Positions 42,883-50,048 of a stretch of DNA of 50,048 bases are shown one piece after another. Numbering within the stretch: the stretch's first letter is position 1; each line of letters begins with the position of its first letter. The translations under genes were made by a program, and so were the position numbers. Location: assembly GCA_964573705.1 (NCBI GenBank), contig CAZNLT010000017.1, positions 1 through 50,048 on the forward strand, in the 5' to 3' direction. This stretch comes from JAABSQ01 sp964573705 (lineage in GTDB: Bacteria > Desulfobacterota > Desulfobacteria > Desulfobacterales > Desulfococcaceae). Below the pieces are notes generated by a model. The model did not search any database and had not been told where the DNA came from. It saw nothing but the letters and a program-made list of their open reading frames with translations.

Positions 42883-45615
42883 ATGACGAAAAAATGGGTA
42901 TATCTATTCGATGAAGTGGATCAGGCACAGGAGTATATGGGCGGCGACTGGGAAGGGGTTCGCGGACTGCTCGGCGGAAAGGGGGCCAACCTGGCCGATA
43001 TGGCCCGCATCGGGGCGCCGGTGCCGCCCGGGTTTACCGTCACCACCGAGGCCTGCAACGCCTATCTGAGTTCCGGAGGCAAATTCCCCGAAGGGCTCTG
43101 GGACCAGGAACTGGCGGCCCTGAAAACGATCGAGAAGCAGACCGGAAAAACCTTCGGGGACCCGAACAATCCTCTTCTGGTTTCCTGCCGCTCCGGGGCC
43201 AAATTCTCCATGCCCGGGATGATGGACACCGTTCTCAATATCGGGCTCAATGATGAAACCGCCGAGGGGCTGGCCCGGCTGACCGATGACGAACGGTTCG
43301 CCTTCGATTCCTACCGCCGGCTGGTGCAGATGTTCGGCAATGTGGTCATGGGGGTGCGGGATGAACTCTTCGAGGAGGTCATCACCGATACCCGAAAAAA
43401 GGCCGGGGTGGAGACCGACGCGGAACTGAGCGCCGACCACTGGAAGGCGGTCACCCAAGAATTTCGAGCCATCTGCCGGCGGCAGACCGGATACGAGTTT
43501 CCCACCGAACCGATCGAGCAGCTCAAACTGGCCACCGAAGCGGTGTTCAAGAGCTGGAACGGAAAACGGGCCGTGGATTACCGCAAAGCCGCCGGTATCG
43601 CCGATGATCTGGGAACAGCCGTCAGCATCGTCACCATGGTCTTCGGCAATATGGGCGACGACAGCGCGACCGGGGTGGCCATGACCCGGAACGGCTCTAC
43701 CGGCGAAAGCAAGATCGAGGGCGATTATCTGACCAATGCCCAGGGCGAGGACGTGGTGGCCGGCACCCGCACCACCAAAGACATCGACCAGCTTCGCGAA
43801 GAGATGCCCAAGGCCTATGCCGAATTCGAGGAGGTGGCCCAAAAGCTGGAGCAGCACTACCGGGAAATGCAGGACGTGGAATTCACGGTGGAAAAAAGAA
43901 AACTCTGGATGCTTCAGACCCGGGACGGCAAGCGCACGGCCCAGGCGGCGGTGCGGATCGCCGCGGATATGGCCGAAGAGGGATTGATTACCAAGGAAGA
44001 GGCGGTGATGCGGGTCACTCCGGAACAGGTCGATTTTTTTCTCCATCCCCAGTTCGATCCCGAAGCCACCGCCGAGGCCAAGGGAAAAGGCGAAATGCTG
44101 GCTACGGGCCTGAATGTCTCTCCCGGTGCGGCCTGCGGTATCGTGGCCCTGGACGCCGATCTGGCCGAAGAATGGTCCAAGAACGGCAAAGACGTGATCA
44201 TGGTTCGGCCGGAGACCAAACCCGACGATGTCCACGGCATGCTGGCGGCCAAGGGGATTCTCACCAGCCGGGGCGGACGCACCAGCCATGCGGCCCTGGT
44301 GGCCCGGCAGTTCGGCAAGCCGGCCCTGGTGGGGGTGTCGGCCCTTCAGATCGACATGAACCGCCGCCAGATTCAGGTGCTGGACGAGGTCATCCACGAG
44401 GGGGACTGGATCTCCATCGACGGCACGGTGGGCGAGCTGTACAAGGGCAAGCTCAAGACCATGGTGCCCGACATCAAGGACCCCTGGCTGATCAAACTCC
44501 TCTCCTGGGCCGATGAATTCCGCAGTCTGGGCGTCTGGACGAACGCCGATTATCCCCGGGACGCCGAAAGGGCCCGGGAGTACGGGGCCCAGGGCATCGG
44601 GCTGTGCCGGTCCGAGCACATGTTCTTCGAGGCGGAGCGGCTGCCCCAGGTGCTCAAGATGATCATGGCCGACCTGCCGGTGGAGCGCCGGGAGGCCCTG
44701 GAGGCGGTGCTTCCGTTTCAGCGGGAGGATTTCGCAGGTCTCTTTCGGGCCATGGACGGCCTGCCGGTGATCATTCGTCTGCTCGACCCGCCCCTGCACG
44801 AGTTTCTGCCCAACCGGAATGATCTGCAGGAGGACCTGACCGACATCCGGATTCGGCTTCAGAAGGCCGATTCCCTGAAAACGGTGGACGATCTGCTGGA
44901 TCAGTTCAAAAAGAAGGAGCGCCTTCTGCAGCGGGCCGAGAAGCTGCATGAGTCCAACCCGATGCTGGGGCTTCGCGGGGTTCGGCTGGGCATCCTGGTG
45001 CCGGAGATCACCATCATGCAGGTGCGGGCCATCTTCGAGGCGGCCTGCATCGTCACCAAAGAGGGGATCGATGTGCAGCCGGAGGTGATGATTCCGCTTA
45101 CCGCCCATGCCCATGAGCTGAAGATTCAGCGGGAGGTGCTGGAGTCCGAGGCCCAGCGGGTGATGGATCAACGGGGGGTGGATATCAAATATAAATTCGG
45201 CACCATGATCGAGCTGCCCCGGGCATGCCTCACCGCCGATCAGATCGCCGAATATGCCGAGTTTTTCTCTTTCGGCACCAACGATCTGACCCAGACCACC
45301 TACGGCATCTCCCGGGATGACGCCGAGGCCGGGTTTCTCATCGACTATATCGAACGGGAAATCCTGCCCGACAATCCCTTTGCCACCATCGACGTCGACG
45401 GGGTCGGGAAATTGATCGAAATCGGGGTGGAAAAGGGGCGCAGCGTCCGTCCGGACATGGAAATCGGCATCTGCGGAGAGCACGGCGGTGATCCGGTCTC
45501 CATCGCGCTGTGCCATAAGCTCGGGCTGAGCTACGTCTCCTGCTCGCCTTACCGGGTGCCCATCGCCCGTCTGGCGGCGGCCCAGGCGGCACTCAGGGAA
45601 AAATCCAAAAAGTGA
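42883..45615 (+). CDS. ppdK: Pyruvate, phosphate dikinase
   Basis: A 910-residue enzyme interconverting pyruvate + ATP + Pi with PEP + AMP + PPi, a gluconeogenic or PPi-dependent glycolytic step in anaerobes. The N-terminal ATP-grasp region begins GGKGANLADMARIGAPVPPGF. The phosphohistidine domain carries GGRTSHAA with His469 and the regulatory-type Thr467. The C-terminal PEP barrel has the catalytic Cys864 in GICGEHGG and FGTNDLTQTTYGISRDD. The ATG at 42883 follows GGAGGAG; an in-frame GTG at 42871 falls on that ribosome site. Length and motifs are standard. No PDRP-type regulatory gene is next to it. Confidence 0.97.
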   Translation: MTKKWVYLFDEVDQAQEYMGGDWEGVRGLLGGKGANLADMARIGAPVPPGFTVTTEACNAYLSSGGKFPEGLWDQELAALKTIEKQTGKTFGDPNNPLLVSCRSGAKFSMPGMMDTVLNIGLNDETAEGLARLTDDERFAFDSYRRLVQMFGNVVMGVRDELFEEVITDTRKKAGVETDAELSADHWKAVTQEFRAICRRQTGYEFPTEPIEQLKLATEAVFKSWNGKRAVDYRKAAGIADDLGTAVSIVTMVFGNMGDDSATGVAMTRNGSTGESKIEGDYLTNAQGEDVVAGTRTTKDIDQLREEMPKAYAEFEEVAQKLEQHYREMQDVEFTVEKRKLWMLQTRDGKRTAQAAVRIAADMAEEGLITKEEAVMRVTPEQVDFFLHPQFDPEATAEAKGKGEMLATGLNVSPGAACGIVALDADLAEEWSKNGKDVIMVRPETKPDDVHGMLAAKGILTSRGGRTSHAALVARQFGKPALVGVSALQIDMNRRQIQVLDEVIHEGDWISIDGTVGELYKGKLKTMVPDIKDPWLIKLLSWADEFRSLGVWTNADYPRDAERAREYGAQGIGLCRSEHMFFEAERLPQVLKMIMADLPVERREALEAVLPFQREDFAGLFRAMDGLPVIIRLLDPPLHEFLPNRNDLQEDLTDIRIRLQKADSLKTVDDLLDQFKKKERLLQRAEKLHESNPMLGLRGVRLGILVPEITIMQVRAIFEAACIVTKEGIDVQPEVMIPLTAHAHELKIQREVLESEAQRVMDQRGVDIKYKFGTMIELPRACLTADQIAEYAEFFSFGTNDLTQTTYGISRDDAEAGFLIDYIEREILPDNPFATIDVDGVGKLIEIGVEKGRSVRPDMEIGICGEHGGDPVSIALCHKLGLSYVSCSPYRVPIARLAAAQAALREKSKK

Positions 45616-45635
45616 ATTGTCATTTTCAACTCCGC

Positions 45636-45686
45636 GAAGGAGGGCTGTTCAAACCGAATGTCCCTCCTTCCCTATTTCATAAGGAG
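45636..45686 (+). promoter_or_regulatory. Hairpin in the ppdK-aldo/keto reductase gap able to pair alternatively with a ribosome site
   Basis: A perfect 9-bp stem has arms gaaggaggg (45636-45644) and ccctccttc (45662-45670). It is not followed by a T-run, so it is not a canonical terminator. The right arm's ctcctt could also pair with aaggag at 45681-45686, the ribosome site of the next gene. The left arm would then act as a competitor that frees that site. Confidence 0.4.
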
Positions 45687-45691
45687 CATTC

Positions 45692-46654
45692 ATGATGTGG
45701 ATGAAACCCCTCGGCCGATCCGGGATCGAGATCAGCGCGATCATTATGGGCACCTGGCAGGCCGGAAAAACGATGTGGGCCGGCATCGAAGACAGCGAAA
45801 TCGACCGGGCCATACGAGCCGCCTACGATGCCGGCATCACCACCTTCGATACGGCCACGGTTTACGGCAACGGACATTCCGAGCGGATGCTGGGCAAGGC
45901 GCTTCACGACGTCCGGGACCGGGTGGTGATCGCCACCAAGGTCTTCGCCCATTCCCTGGCCCACGACAAGGTGTTCCAGGCCTGCCACAAGTCGCTCAAG
46001 GACCTCGATACCGACTACATCGATCTTTACCAGATTCATTGGCCGGCCGGGGCTTTCGGCAGCAAAAAGGTGCCGGTGGAAGAGACCCTGAGCGCGCTCG
46101 TCAAGCTCAAGGAAGAGGGCAAAATCCGGGCGATCGGGGTGTCCAATTTTTCCCGGGTCCAGCTCGAAGCGGCTTCTCAATATGCCCGGATCGACAGCCT
46201 GCAGCCCCCCTATTCGCTCTTCTGGCGTCAGGTGGAGATCGACGCCATGCCCTATTGCCTGGAAAAGGAGATCTCCGTTCTGGCCTACTCTCCCATGGCC
46301 CAGGGGATCTTGACCGACAAGTTCGGCGCGGAGCCCGGGTTTGAAAAGGGCGACCACCGGGCCAAGAACAAGCTGTTTCAGCCCGAGAATTACGAGCGGG
46401 TTCAGGCCGCCCTGAAGCAGCTGCGGCCCATCGCCGAGAGCAAGGGGATCACCCCGGGTCAGCTGGCCCTGGCCTGGGTCATCTCCCGACCGGGAACCTG
46501 CGCCATCGCCGGGGCCCGCAATTCGGAACAGGCGGTGCAGAACGCCGCGGCCGGCGACATCCTCCTCACCGAATCCGAACTCTCGGAAATGGAGATCATC
46601 AGCCGGTCGGTGACCGACCATCTGGACGATGACCCGGTCCAGTGGAAATGGTAA
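45692..46654 (+). CDS. Aldo/keto reductase
   Basis: A 320-residue NADPH-dependent oxidoreductase of the AKR TIM-barrel superfamily. The catalytic tetrad can be read from FDTATVYGNGHSE (Asp and Tyr), VVIATKV (Lys) and DLYQIHWP (His). The family signatures IRAIGVSNFS and the C-terminal cofactor segment CAIAGARNSEQ are present. Members of this YajO/general-stress-like group reduce varied aldehydes, so the physiological substrate cannot be named. The ATG at 45692 has AAGGAG 5 bases upstream; a second ATG is the next codon. It converges with the bisphosphate nucleotidase gene, with 9 bp between stops. Confidence 0.92.
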   Translation: MMWMKPLGRSGIEISAIIMGTWQAGKTMWAGIEDSEIDRAIRAAYDAGITTFDTATVYGNGHSERMLGKALHDVRDRVVIATKVFAHSLAHDKVFQACHKSLKDLDTDYIDLYQIHWPAGAFGSKKVPVEETLSALVKLKEEGKIRAIGVSNFSRVQLEAASQYARIDSLQPPYSLFWRQVEIDAMPYCLEKEISVLAYSPMAQGILTDKFGAEPGFEKGDHRAKNKLFQPENYERVQAALKQLRPIAESKGITPGQLALAWVISRPGTCAIAGARNSEQAVQNAAAGDILLTESELSEMEIISRSVTDHLDDDPVQWKW

Positions 46655-46663
46655 GAACCGAAA

Positions 46664-47641
46664 TCAACCGCCGCTTCGCACCGCCCGAATCGTTTCCAGC
46701 ACCCGGTCGTGCAAGGGGCCGTTGGTGGCCACGATTCCCACATTGTCGCCGAGGGTGCGTCCGGCGCAAAAGCCGAGGGGTGCGCCGCTGAAATCAGTGA
46801 CCCGCCCCCCGGCCTCGGTCACGATCACCGCGCCGGCGGCGTGATCCCAGATCTTTTCCCGGTAGGATTCGGACCGGGGCAGCCGAAGATAGATCGAGGC
46901 CAGGCCCGAGGCCACCGCGGCATACTTGGCCTGGCTGTCCATTCGAAAGGGCGGGGCGGTGATGCCCAATGTGCGGCTGATTTGGGCATGCACATCATGG
47001 GCCGCATGGGCGCTTTCCACCGATTCGCAGAACCGGACTTCTTCCGGCCGGCTGTGTTGATCCGTGGAAATCGAAACCGGATCTCCCCCGCCGAGGGATT
47101 TCCGAAAGGCCCCTTCACCCCGGACGGCATAGAAGATCGCCCCCGGTTCATGCCCCTGATCCCCGGGAAAGGCCGGGCACCCCAACACCCCGAGCATGAC
47201 CTCCCCCTTCTCCACCAGGGCCAGGGCCACGGCGTACTGGTCCTCCCTTAAAAATCCCTTGGTGCCGTCGATCGGGTCGATGGTCCAGAACCGGCCCTGG
47301 TAGTCGACCGCTTCGGCCCCGGCATCGATCAGGGCCAGCAGCCGGTTTTCGTCTTTTAGATTCACTTGTTCCCGGGCCAGACCCAAAACCCTTTCCCGAA
47401 GTGCTGCGTTATCCCGGAGTACCTTGGCGCTCTCTTCGCCCACAATGTCATCTTGGGGGAAGTTTTGCTTCAGAAAACGGGTGATGACCGCTTGGCTGCC
47501 GAAATCGGCGATGGTGACCGGCGACCGGTCTTTTTTCTCGACCGTTTCCGCGGTCACCAGGGTTTGTTGTGCCTTTCGGCAGAGGGTGCCGGCTTTTTGA
47601 ACCGCTTCCAGTGCGGTATCGAGTTCTTTTTGAAAACGCAT
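46664..47641 (-). CDS. 3'(2'),5'-bisphosphate nucleotidase-like phosphatase (inositol monophosphatase family)
   Basis: A 325-residue Mg-dependent, Li-sensitive-type phosphatase. Metal-binding motifs occur in order: DIVGEES, DPIDGTKGF and WDHAAGAVIVTEAGG. The N-terminal EKKDRSPVTIADFGSQAVI and the long insertion between the first two motifs fit the Hal2/SAL1 group, which hydrolyses 3'-phosphoadenosine 5'-phosphate (PAP) left over from sulfate-transfer reactions, more than simple inositol phosphatases. That assignment is by pattern only. It starts 226 bp from the divergent small acidic gene. No sulfate-assimilation gene is adjacent. Confidence 0.88.
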   Translation of the reverse strand: MRFQKELDTALEAVQKAGTLCRKAQQTLVTAETVEKKDRSPVTIADFGSQAVITRFLKQNFPQDDIVGEESAKVLRDNAALRERVLGLAREQVNLKDENRLLALIDAGAEAVDYQGRFWTIDPIDGTKGFLREDQYAVALALVEKGEVMLGVLGCPAFPGDQGHEPGAIFYAVRGEGAFRKSLGGGDPVSISTDQHSRPEEVRFCESVESAHAAHDVHAQISRTLGITAPPFRMDSQAKYAAVASGLASIYLRLPRSESYREKIWDHAAGAVIVTEAGGRVTDFSGAPLGFCAGRTLGDNVGIVATNGPLHDRVLETIRAVRSGG

Positions 47642-47744
47642 GATGATCGTCTCCCATCCGGTGAATGCATTGGTAATCGATTGCTCTCGGCCCTGTTTTA
47701 TACACTATTCGTTAAGGAAACGCGACCGCTTTCAAAAAATCTCC

Positions 47745-47771
47745 TTGTCTTTATTTGATTCAATGTATAAT
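47745..47771 (+). promoter_or_regulatory. Possible promoter upstream of the small acidic protein gene
   Basis: A perfect TATAAT at 47766-47771 lies in an A+T-rich stretch, with TTGTCT at 47745-47750. The 15-base spacer is shorter than the usual 17, so strength is doubtful. It is 96 bp upstream of the ATG at 47868. The remainder of 47642-47867 shows no gene. Confidence 0.35.
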
Positions 47772-47867
47772 ATTATAGCATATTTAACGGTTATACCGTG
47801 TGAGAGGATTCTATCAGGAAGAGAATCCGGCTGTGTTAACCCGCACTACTGAAAAGGGGGAAAACCG

Positions 47868-48134
47868 ATGATCGACAAAAAACAACTCTGTGAAAAGATT
47901 CAAGAACTGTATCCGGATGTTGGAGAATGTGGAATCGATGTGGATGTGGATTATGATGATGCCCAGAAATCCTGGGTGGTTGATCTGAAAAAGGGCGATC
48001 AGGAACTCAAGCATTATCTCGGAGACGACGACGCCCTGCAGTGCATCGATGGAAAGCAATGCGTCAGCTTGGGCCTTGAAATCGCCGAGCTGCGGAGCAA
48101 CATCGAACGACGCAAGAACGCCCCCGGAAGCTGA
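47868..48134 (+). CDS. Small acidic protein of unknown function
   Basis: An 88-residue protein I do not recognise. It opens with a short amphipathic helix (KKQLCEKIQELYPD), then a strongly acidic strand-like stretch (GIDVDVDYDDAQKSWVVDLKKG) and a C-terminal half with two Cys (LQCIDGKQCVSLGLEIAELRSNI). There is no signal peptide or membrane segment. The ribosome site aaaagggggaaaa precedes the ATG and an A+T-rich promoter-like region lies upstream, which supports it as a real, separately transcribed gene. The two cysteines in C-x5-C could bind metal, but this is a guess. Confidence 0.7.
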   Translation: MIDKKQLCEKIQELYPDVGECGIDVDVDYDDAQKSWVVDLKKGDQELKHYLGDDDALQCIDGKQCVSLGLEIAELRSNIERRKNAPGS

Positions 48135-48328
48135 TCGGATTTAATCCGGCCTGAAAATCGGCAGCAATTCAATCGCAGGGCGCCCCCCATCAAATGCATC
48201 AGACCCATGAAGGCGGGGGCGTCTTTGCAAGACCATTCCTTTATTTTATTATGCCGTTTCGACCATTTCTTCAGAGCCGTTTCTTGGCTTCCACTCCGAC
48301 AGAAGTTCTGTAAGCGCCCAGGAGACTG

Positions 48329-48357
48329 TTGACACTCCAAGACAGATCATCGATAAC
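48329..48357 (+). promoter_or_regulatory. Promoter for the D-amino-acid aminotransferase gene
   Basis: A perfect TTGACA at 48329-48334, a 17-base spacer and GATAAC at 48352-48357 (4 of 6 matches) lie 53 bp upstream of the ATG at 48410. The ribosome site is caggag at 48390-48395. The remaining 48135-48328 has no convincing gene. Confidence 0.55.
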
Positions 48358-48409
48358 AGCCGCAGTTCACGCTTTTTCTTTTCTTCTTCCAAATCAGGAG
48401 TGAAACACC

Positions 48410-49252
48410 ATGTGGGTCTATTTAAACGGCGAGATTCGCCTGAAAGATGAAATATCCATCTCTCCCGACGACCGCGGCTTTCTGTTCGCCGACGGTGCGT
48501 ATGAAGTGATCCTGTCCCATGAGGGTCGGCTGTTCCGTGCCGCCGATCATTTGGAGCGTCTGAGACGCAGCCTTCGGGAATTAAAGATTCAGGAACCCGA
48601 CCTGATAACCCTTCGGGAGGTCTGCCAGCGGTTGATCGAGGAAAACGACCTCACTCGCGGCCAGGCCACGGTATATATCCAGGTTACCCGGGGCGTTGCG
48701 ACGCGAAAGCATCCCTTTCCTCCCCGAGACACCGCGCCCACCGTCTATACCTGCGCATCGGCTTTCATTCCGCCGGAAAAGGAATGGGCCGAGGGCATTC
48801 GGGTCGTGCGGGTTCCGGACATTCGATGGTCCCGGTGCGACATCAAATCGGTTTCCCTGCTGCCCAACGTTCTGGCCAGCCAACAGGCTCTTGAAGCCGG
48901 GGCCCAGCACGCGCTCTTCGTGCGGGACGGCATGGTCACCGAGGGGGCCTACACCACCTTCGCCGCTGTTTTCAGCGGCGCTCTCGTCACCTATCCCCTC
49001 AGCAACTACATCCTGCCCGGCATCACCCGACAGGTGGTTCTGGAACTCTGCCGGAAAATGAGCATTCCGGTGCGGGAATACCCGATCCCGTCGGATGACC
49101 TGCTTATGGCGGAAGAATGCATGCTTCTGGGTACGACCACCGAGGTGATGCCGGTGGTACGGGTGGATGATCAAAAGGTCGGGGATGGAAAGCCGGGTCC
49201 GGTGACTAGGCGGTTGCAGGCGGGGTTGGGGGGGATGATTCGGGGGCAATGA
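48410..49252 (+). CDS. D-amino-acid (D-alanine) aminotransferase, fold-type IV PLP enzyme
   Basis: A 280-residue class IV aminotransferase. The catalytic PLP lysine is Lys146 in CDIKSVSLLPNVLA. The D-alanine aminotransferase signature TRGVATRKHPFP supplies the Arg and His that bind the substrate carboxylate and separates it from branched-chain aminotransferases. Other motifs are DRGFLFADGAYEV near the N-terminus, VTEGAYTTFAAV, LPGITRQVVLEL and LLGTTTEVMPV. Length matches D-Ala aminotransferase. It would interconvert D-alanine and 2-oxoglutarate with pyruvate and D-glutamate, supplying peptidoglycan precursors. Its TGA overlaps the ATG of a hicA remnant. Confidence 0.92.
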   Translation: MWVYLNGEIRLKDEISISPDDRGFLFADGAYEVILSHEGRLFRAADHLERLRRSLRELKIQEPDLITLREVCQRLIEENDLTRGQATVYIQVTRGVATRKHPFPPRDTAPTVYTCASAFIPPEKEWAEGIRVVRVPDIRWSRCDIKSVSLLPNVLASQQALEAGAQHALFVRDGMVTEGAYTTFAAVFSGALVTYPLSNYILPGITRQVVLELCRKMSIPVREYPIPSDDLLMAEECMLLGTTTEVMPVVRVDDQKVGDGKPGPVTRRLQAGLGGMIRGQ

Positions 49253-49320
49253 AACGTCATCAACTCATTAAGCATTTGAAAAAGAATGGCGCCTTCTTGC
49301 TTCGGGAAGGAAAGCGGTAA
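49249..49320 (+). pseudogene. Truncated hicA-like toxin gene
   Basis: A 23-codon frame beginning at the ATG at 49249 (overlapping the aminotransferase stop as ATGA) encodes KRHQLIKHLKKNGAFLLREGKR and then stops. This is the N-terminal third of a HicA mRNA-interferase: the first helix and the start of the beta sheet. The catalytic His in the following strand (usually GxHxxY/F) and the remaining ~40 residues are absent. The stop is 2 bases before the hicB-like start, so the missing part was deleted rather than shifted out of frame. Confidence 0.7.
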
Positions 49321-49322
49321 AT

Positions 49323-49562
49323 ATGAAGTATCGTGCAATCATTAAAGAAAGCGGGAATTGGTGGATTGGATGGCTAGTTGATTTGCCGGGCGTCAATGCT
49401 CAAGAAAGGACGCAGGAAGAATTAATTGAATCACTGAAAATCGGCGCTGAAGACATGCTGGCACTATCCGTGGCGACGGAGCCGGGTGCTATTTTGACCA
49501 CGATTGAAATTCCTGATTCATTATTGAAGGGTGAGAGTCTGGATACGGGTGTTTTGGGATAA
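49323..49562 (+). CDS. hicB: HicB-family antitoxin, now without its toxin
   Basis: A 79-residue protein of the HicB partial RNase H-like fold: YRAIIKESGNWWIGWLVDLPGVNAQERTQEELIESLKIGAEDML is the standard HicB_lk pattern, including the P-G-V-x-A/T-Q turn. There is no C-terminal DNA-binding domain of ribbon-helix-helix or HTH type, as in short HicB proteins. It directly follows the truncated hicA, so it is an orphan antitoxin or a relic. Base composition here is lower in G+C than the genes to the left, consistent with acquired DNA. Confidence 0.82.
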   Translation: MKYRAIIKESGNWWIGWLVDLPGVNAQERTQEELIESLKIGAEDMLALSVATEPGAILTTIEIPDSLLKGESLDTGVLG

Positions 49563-49587
49563 TGGTTTTGCCGGTGTTGAGGGGATT

Positions 49588-49663
49588 TGAATCAGGATGG
49601 CCAGGATGAGTGAAGGATGGTCAGGATGGGCACGGCATTATCCTGGGTATCCGTTTTCATCCT
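49588..49663. repeat. Short degenerate CAGGAT repeats with inverted copies
   Basis: The stretch contains tcaggatgg, ccaggatg, aaggatgg and tcaggatggg in quick succession (49591-49630), then atcctggg and catcctgggg in the opposite orientation (49639-49666). It resembles the dispersed caggatt-type intergenic repeats I recall from Desulfobacterales genomes, and it adjoins the point where homology to an FGE-like gene begins. Confidence 0.5.
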
Positions 49664-50008
49664 GGGGCGTGTATTACTACCGATCAGGCAAATTTCAATG
49701 GGAATTATGTACTGAACGGATGCCAGGGTGGTGTATACAGATCCAAGACAATCCCTGTTGCAAGTTTTTCCCCTAATACATGGGGACTTTTCGATATGCT
49801 TGGGAATGTATGGGAATGGTGCGAGGATTGGTACGGCCAGTATCCGACAGGTGCGGTTGTTGATCCTGAAGGTCCTTTCTCTGGCACCTATGGAATTTTT
49901 AGAGGAGGATCATGGATAGACACTCAGGCAATTTGCAGATCTGCACGCCGTGGTTTTTTCTATCTTACTCAATACAGTACAGATATTGGGTTTCTTGCAT
50001 ATATTTGA
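49664..50008 (+). pseudogene. C-terminal fragment of a formylglycine-generating-enzyme-like (SUMF1) gene
   Basis: An open frame (from an ATG at 49610, but recognisable only from ~49664) encodes the C-terminal ~110 residues of an FGE-sulfatase-domain protein: DQANFNGNYVLNGC, TIPVASFSPNTWGLFDMLGNVWEWCEDWY, IFRGGSWIDTQAICRSARRG and IGFLAYI. A complete domain has ~230-260 residues, so the N-terminal half, including the YPWG-type region, is missing, replaced by the caggat repeat stretch. The usual end GFR is altered to GFL. FGE-like proteins without a sulfatase partner are common in large families, including variable retroelement targets. This copy looks dead. Confidence 0.72.
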
Positions 50009-50048
50009 ATTACCCCGGATTGAACAGCAAATGCAGGCGCGGGGATTC

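Noticed and set aside
42904..45516. An 870-codon minus-strand frame opposite ppdK
   Set aside because: It is a shadow of a highly conserved enzyme, with no recognisable domain or ribosome site.
45636..45670. Rho-independent terminator after ppdK
   Set aside because: The stem is strong, but no T-run follows, so it is reported as a possible regulatory hairpin.
48014..48340. A 108-codon minus-strand frame covering the gap after the small acidic gene
   Set aside because: It overlaps the acidic gene antisense and lacks a start signal or family match.

Overview
The window is high-G+C bacterial DNA carrying about 32 intact genes, three gene remnants and a handful of repeats. The gene content points to a Desulfobacterota / Desulfobacterales-like anaerobe: a CoA-transferase fused to a GNAT domain, a PfaD plus PfaA-type lipid synthase, a choice-of-anchor type secreted protein, pyruvate phosphate dikinase, and formylglycine-generating-enzyme-like debris next to dispersed palindromes. 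This assignment is inference from gene content; no rRNA, tRNA or species marker is present. The last ~800 bp looks more A+T-rich and holds only remnants and an orphan antitoxin, so it is probably a recombination scar.

Layout. 1-166: tandem palindromic intergenic repeats. 167-4803: a small SHOCT membrane protein, mutY, then rsmG and a CoA-transferase/GNAT fusion on the minus strand. 4804-13975: a two-gene lipid/polyketide cassette (trans enoyl reductase plus a 2,331-residue synthase with KS-AT-three ACPs-KR-DH), bordered on both sides by copies of the same imperfect palindrome. 13976-17215: minus-strand envelope genes (secreted PKD/cadherin-like protein, OmpA lipoprotein) and a two-gene unit of unknown function. 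17278-17847: a serine-hydrolase gene cut off in mid-domain. 17820-22311: a minus-strand run of exodeoxyribonuclease III, a DUF2868-like membrane protein, a DUF3482-type GTPase and a DHFR/RibD-like reductase. 22558-25069: a two-gene saccharopine unit, the split equivalent of eukaryotic LKR/SDH. 25093-34278: a divergent envelope locus with a STAND-like ATPase fused to a class A penicillin-binding protein on one strand, and a PilZ protein plus a thioester alpha-2-macroglobulin on the other. 34386-46654: a long plus-strand run with a copper chaperone and CopA, a hybrid histidine kinase (apparently started from ATT), DUF4126, a MORN-repeat protein, a TrkA-N protein, pyruvate phosphate dikinase and an aldo/keto reductase. 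46664-50048: a bisphosphate nucleotidase, a small acidic protein, a D-amino-acid aminotransferase, a truncated hicA with an intact hicB, and a fragment of an FGE-like gene.

The strongest candidates for something undescribed are: (1) the single polypeptide joining a cytosolic NTPase switch (AAA/STAND, winged helix, TPR) through one membrane segment to a complete peptidoglycan glycosyltransferase/transpeptidase, divergent from a PilZ-A2M pair; and (2) the two-gene lipid synthase, which encodes a complete reductive elongation cycle (KS, AT, ACP, KR, DH, trans-ER) and is bracketed by a shared palindrome.
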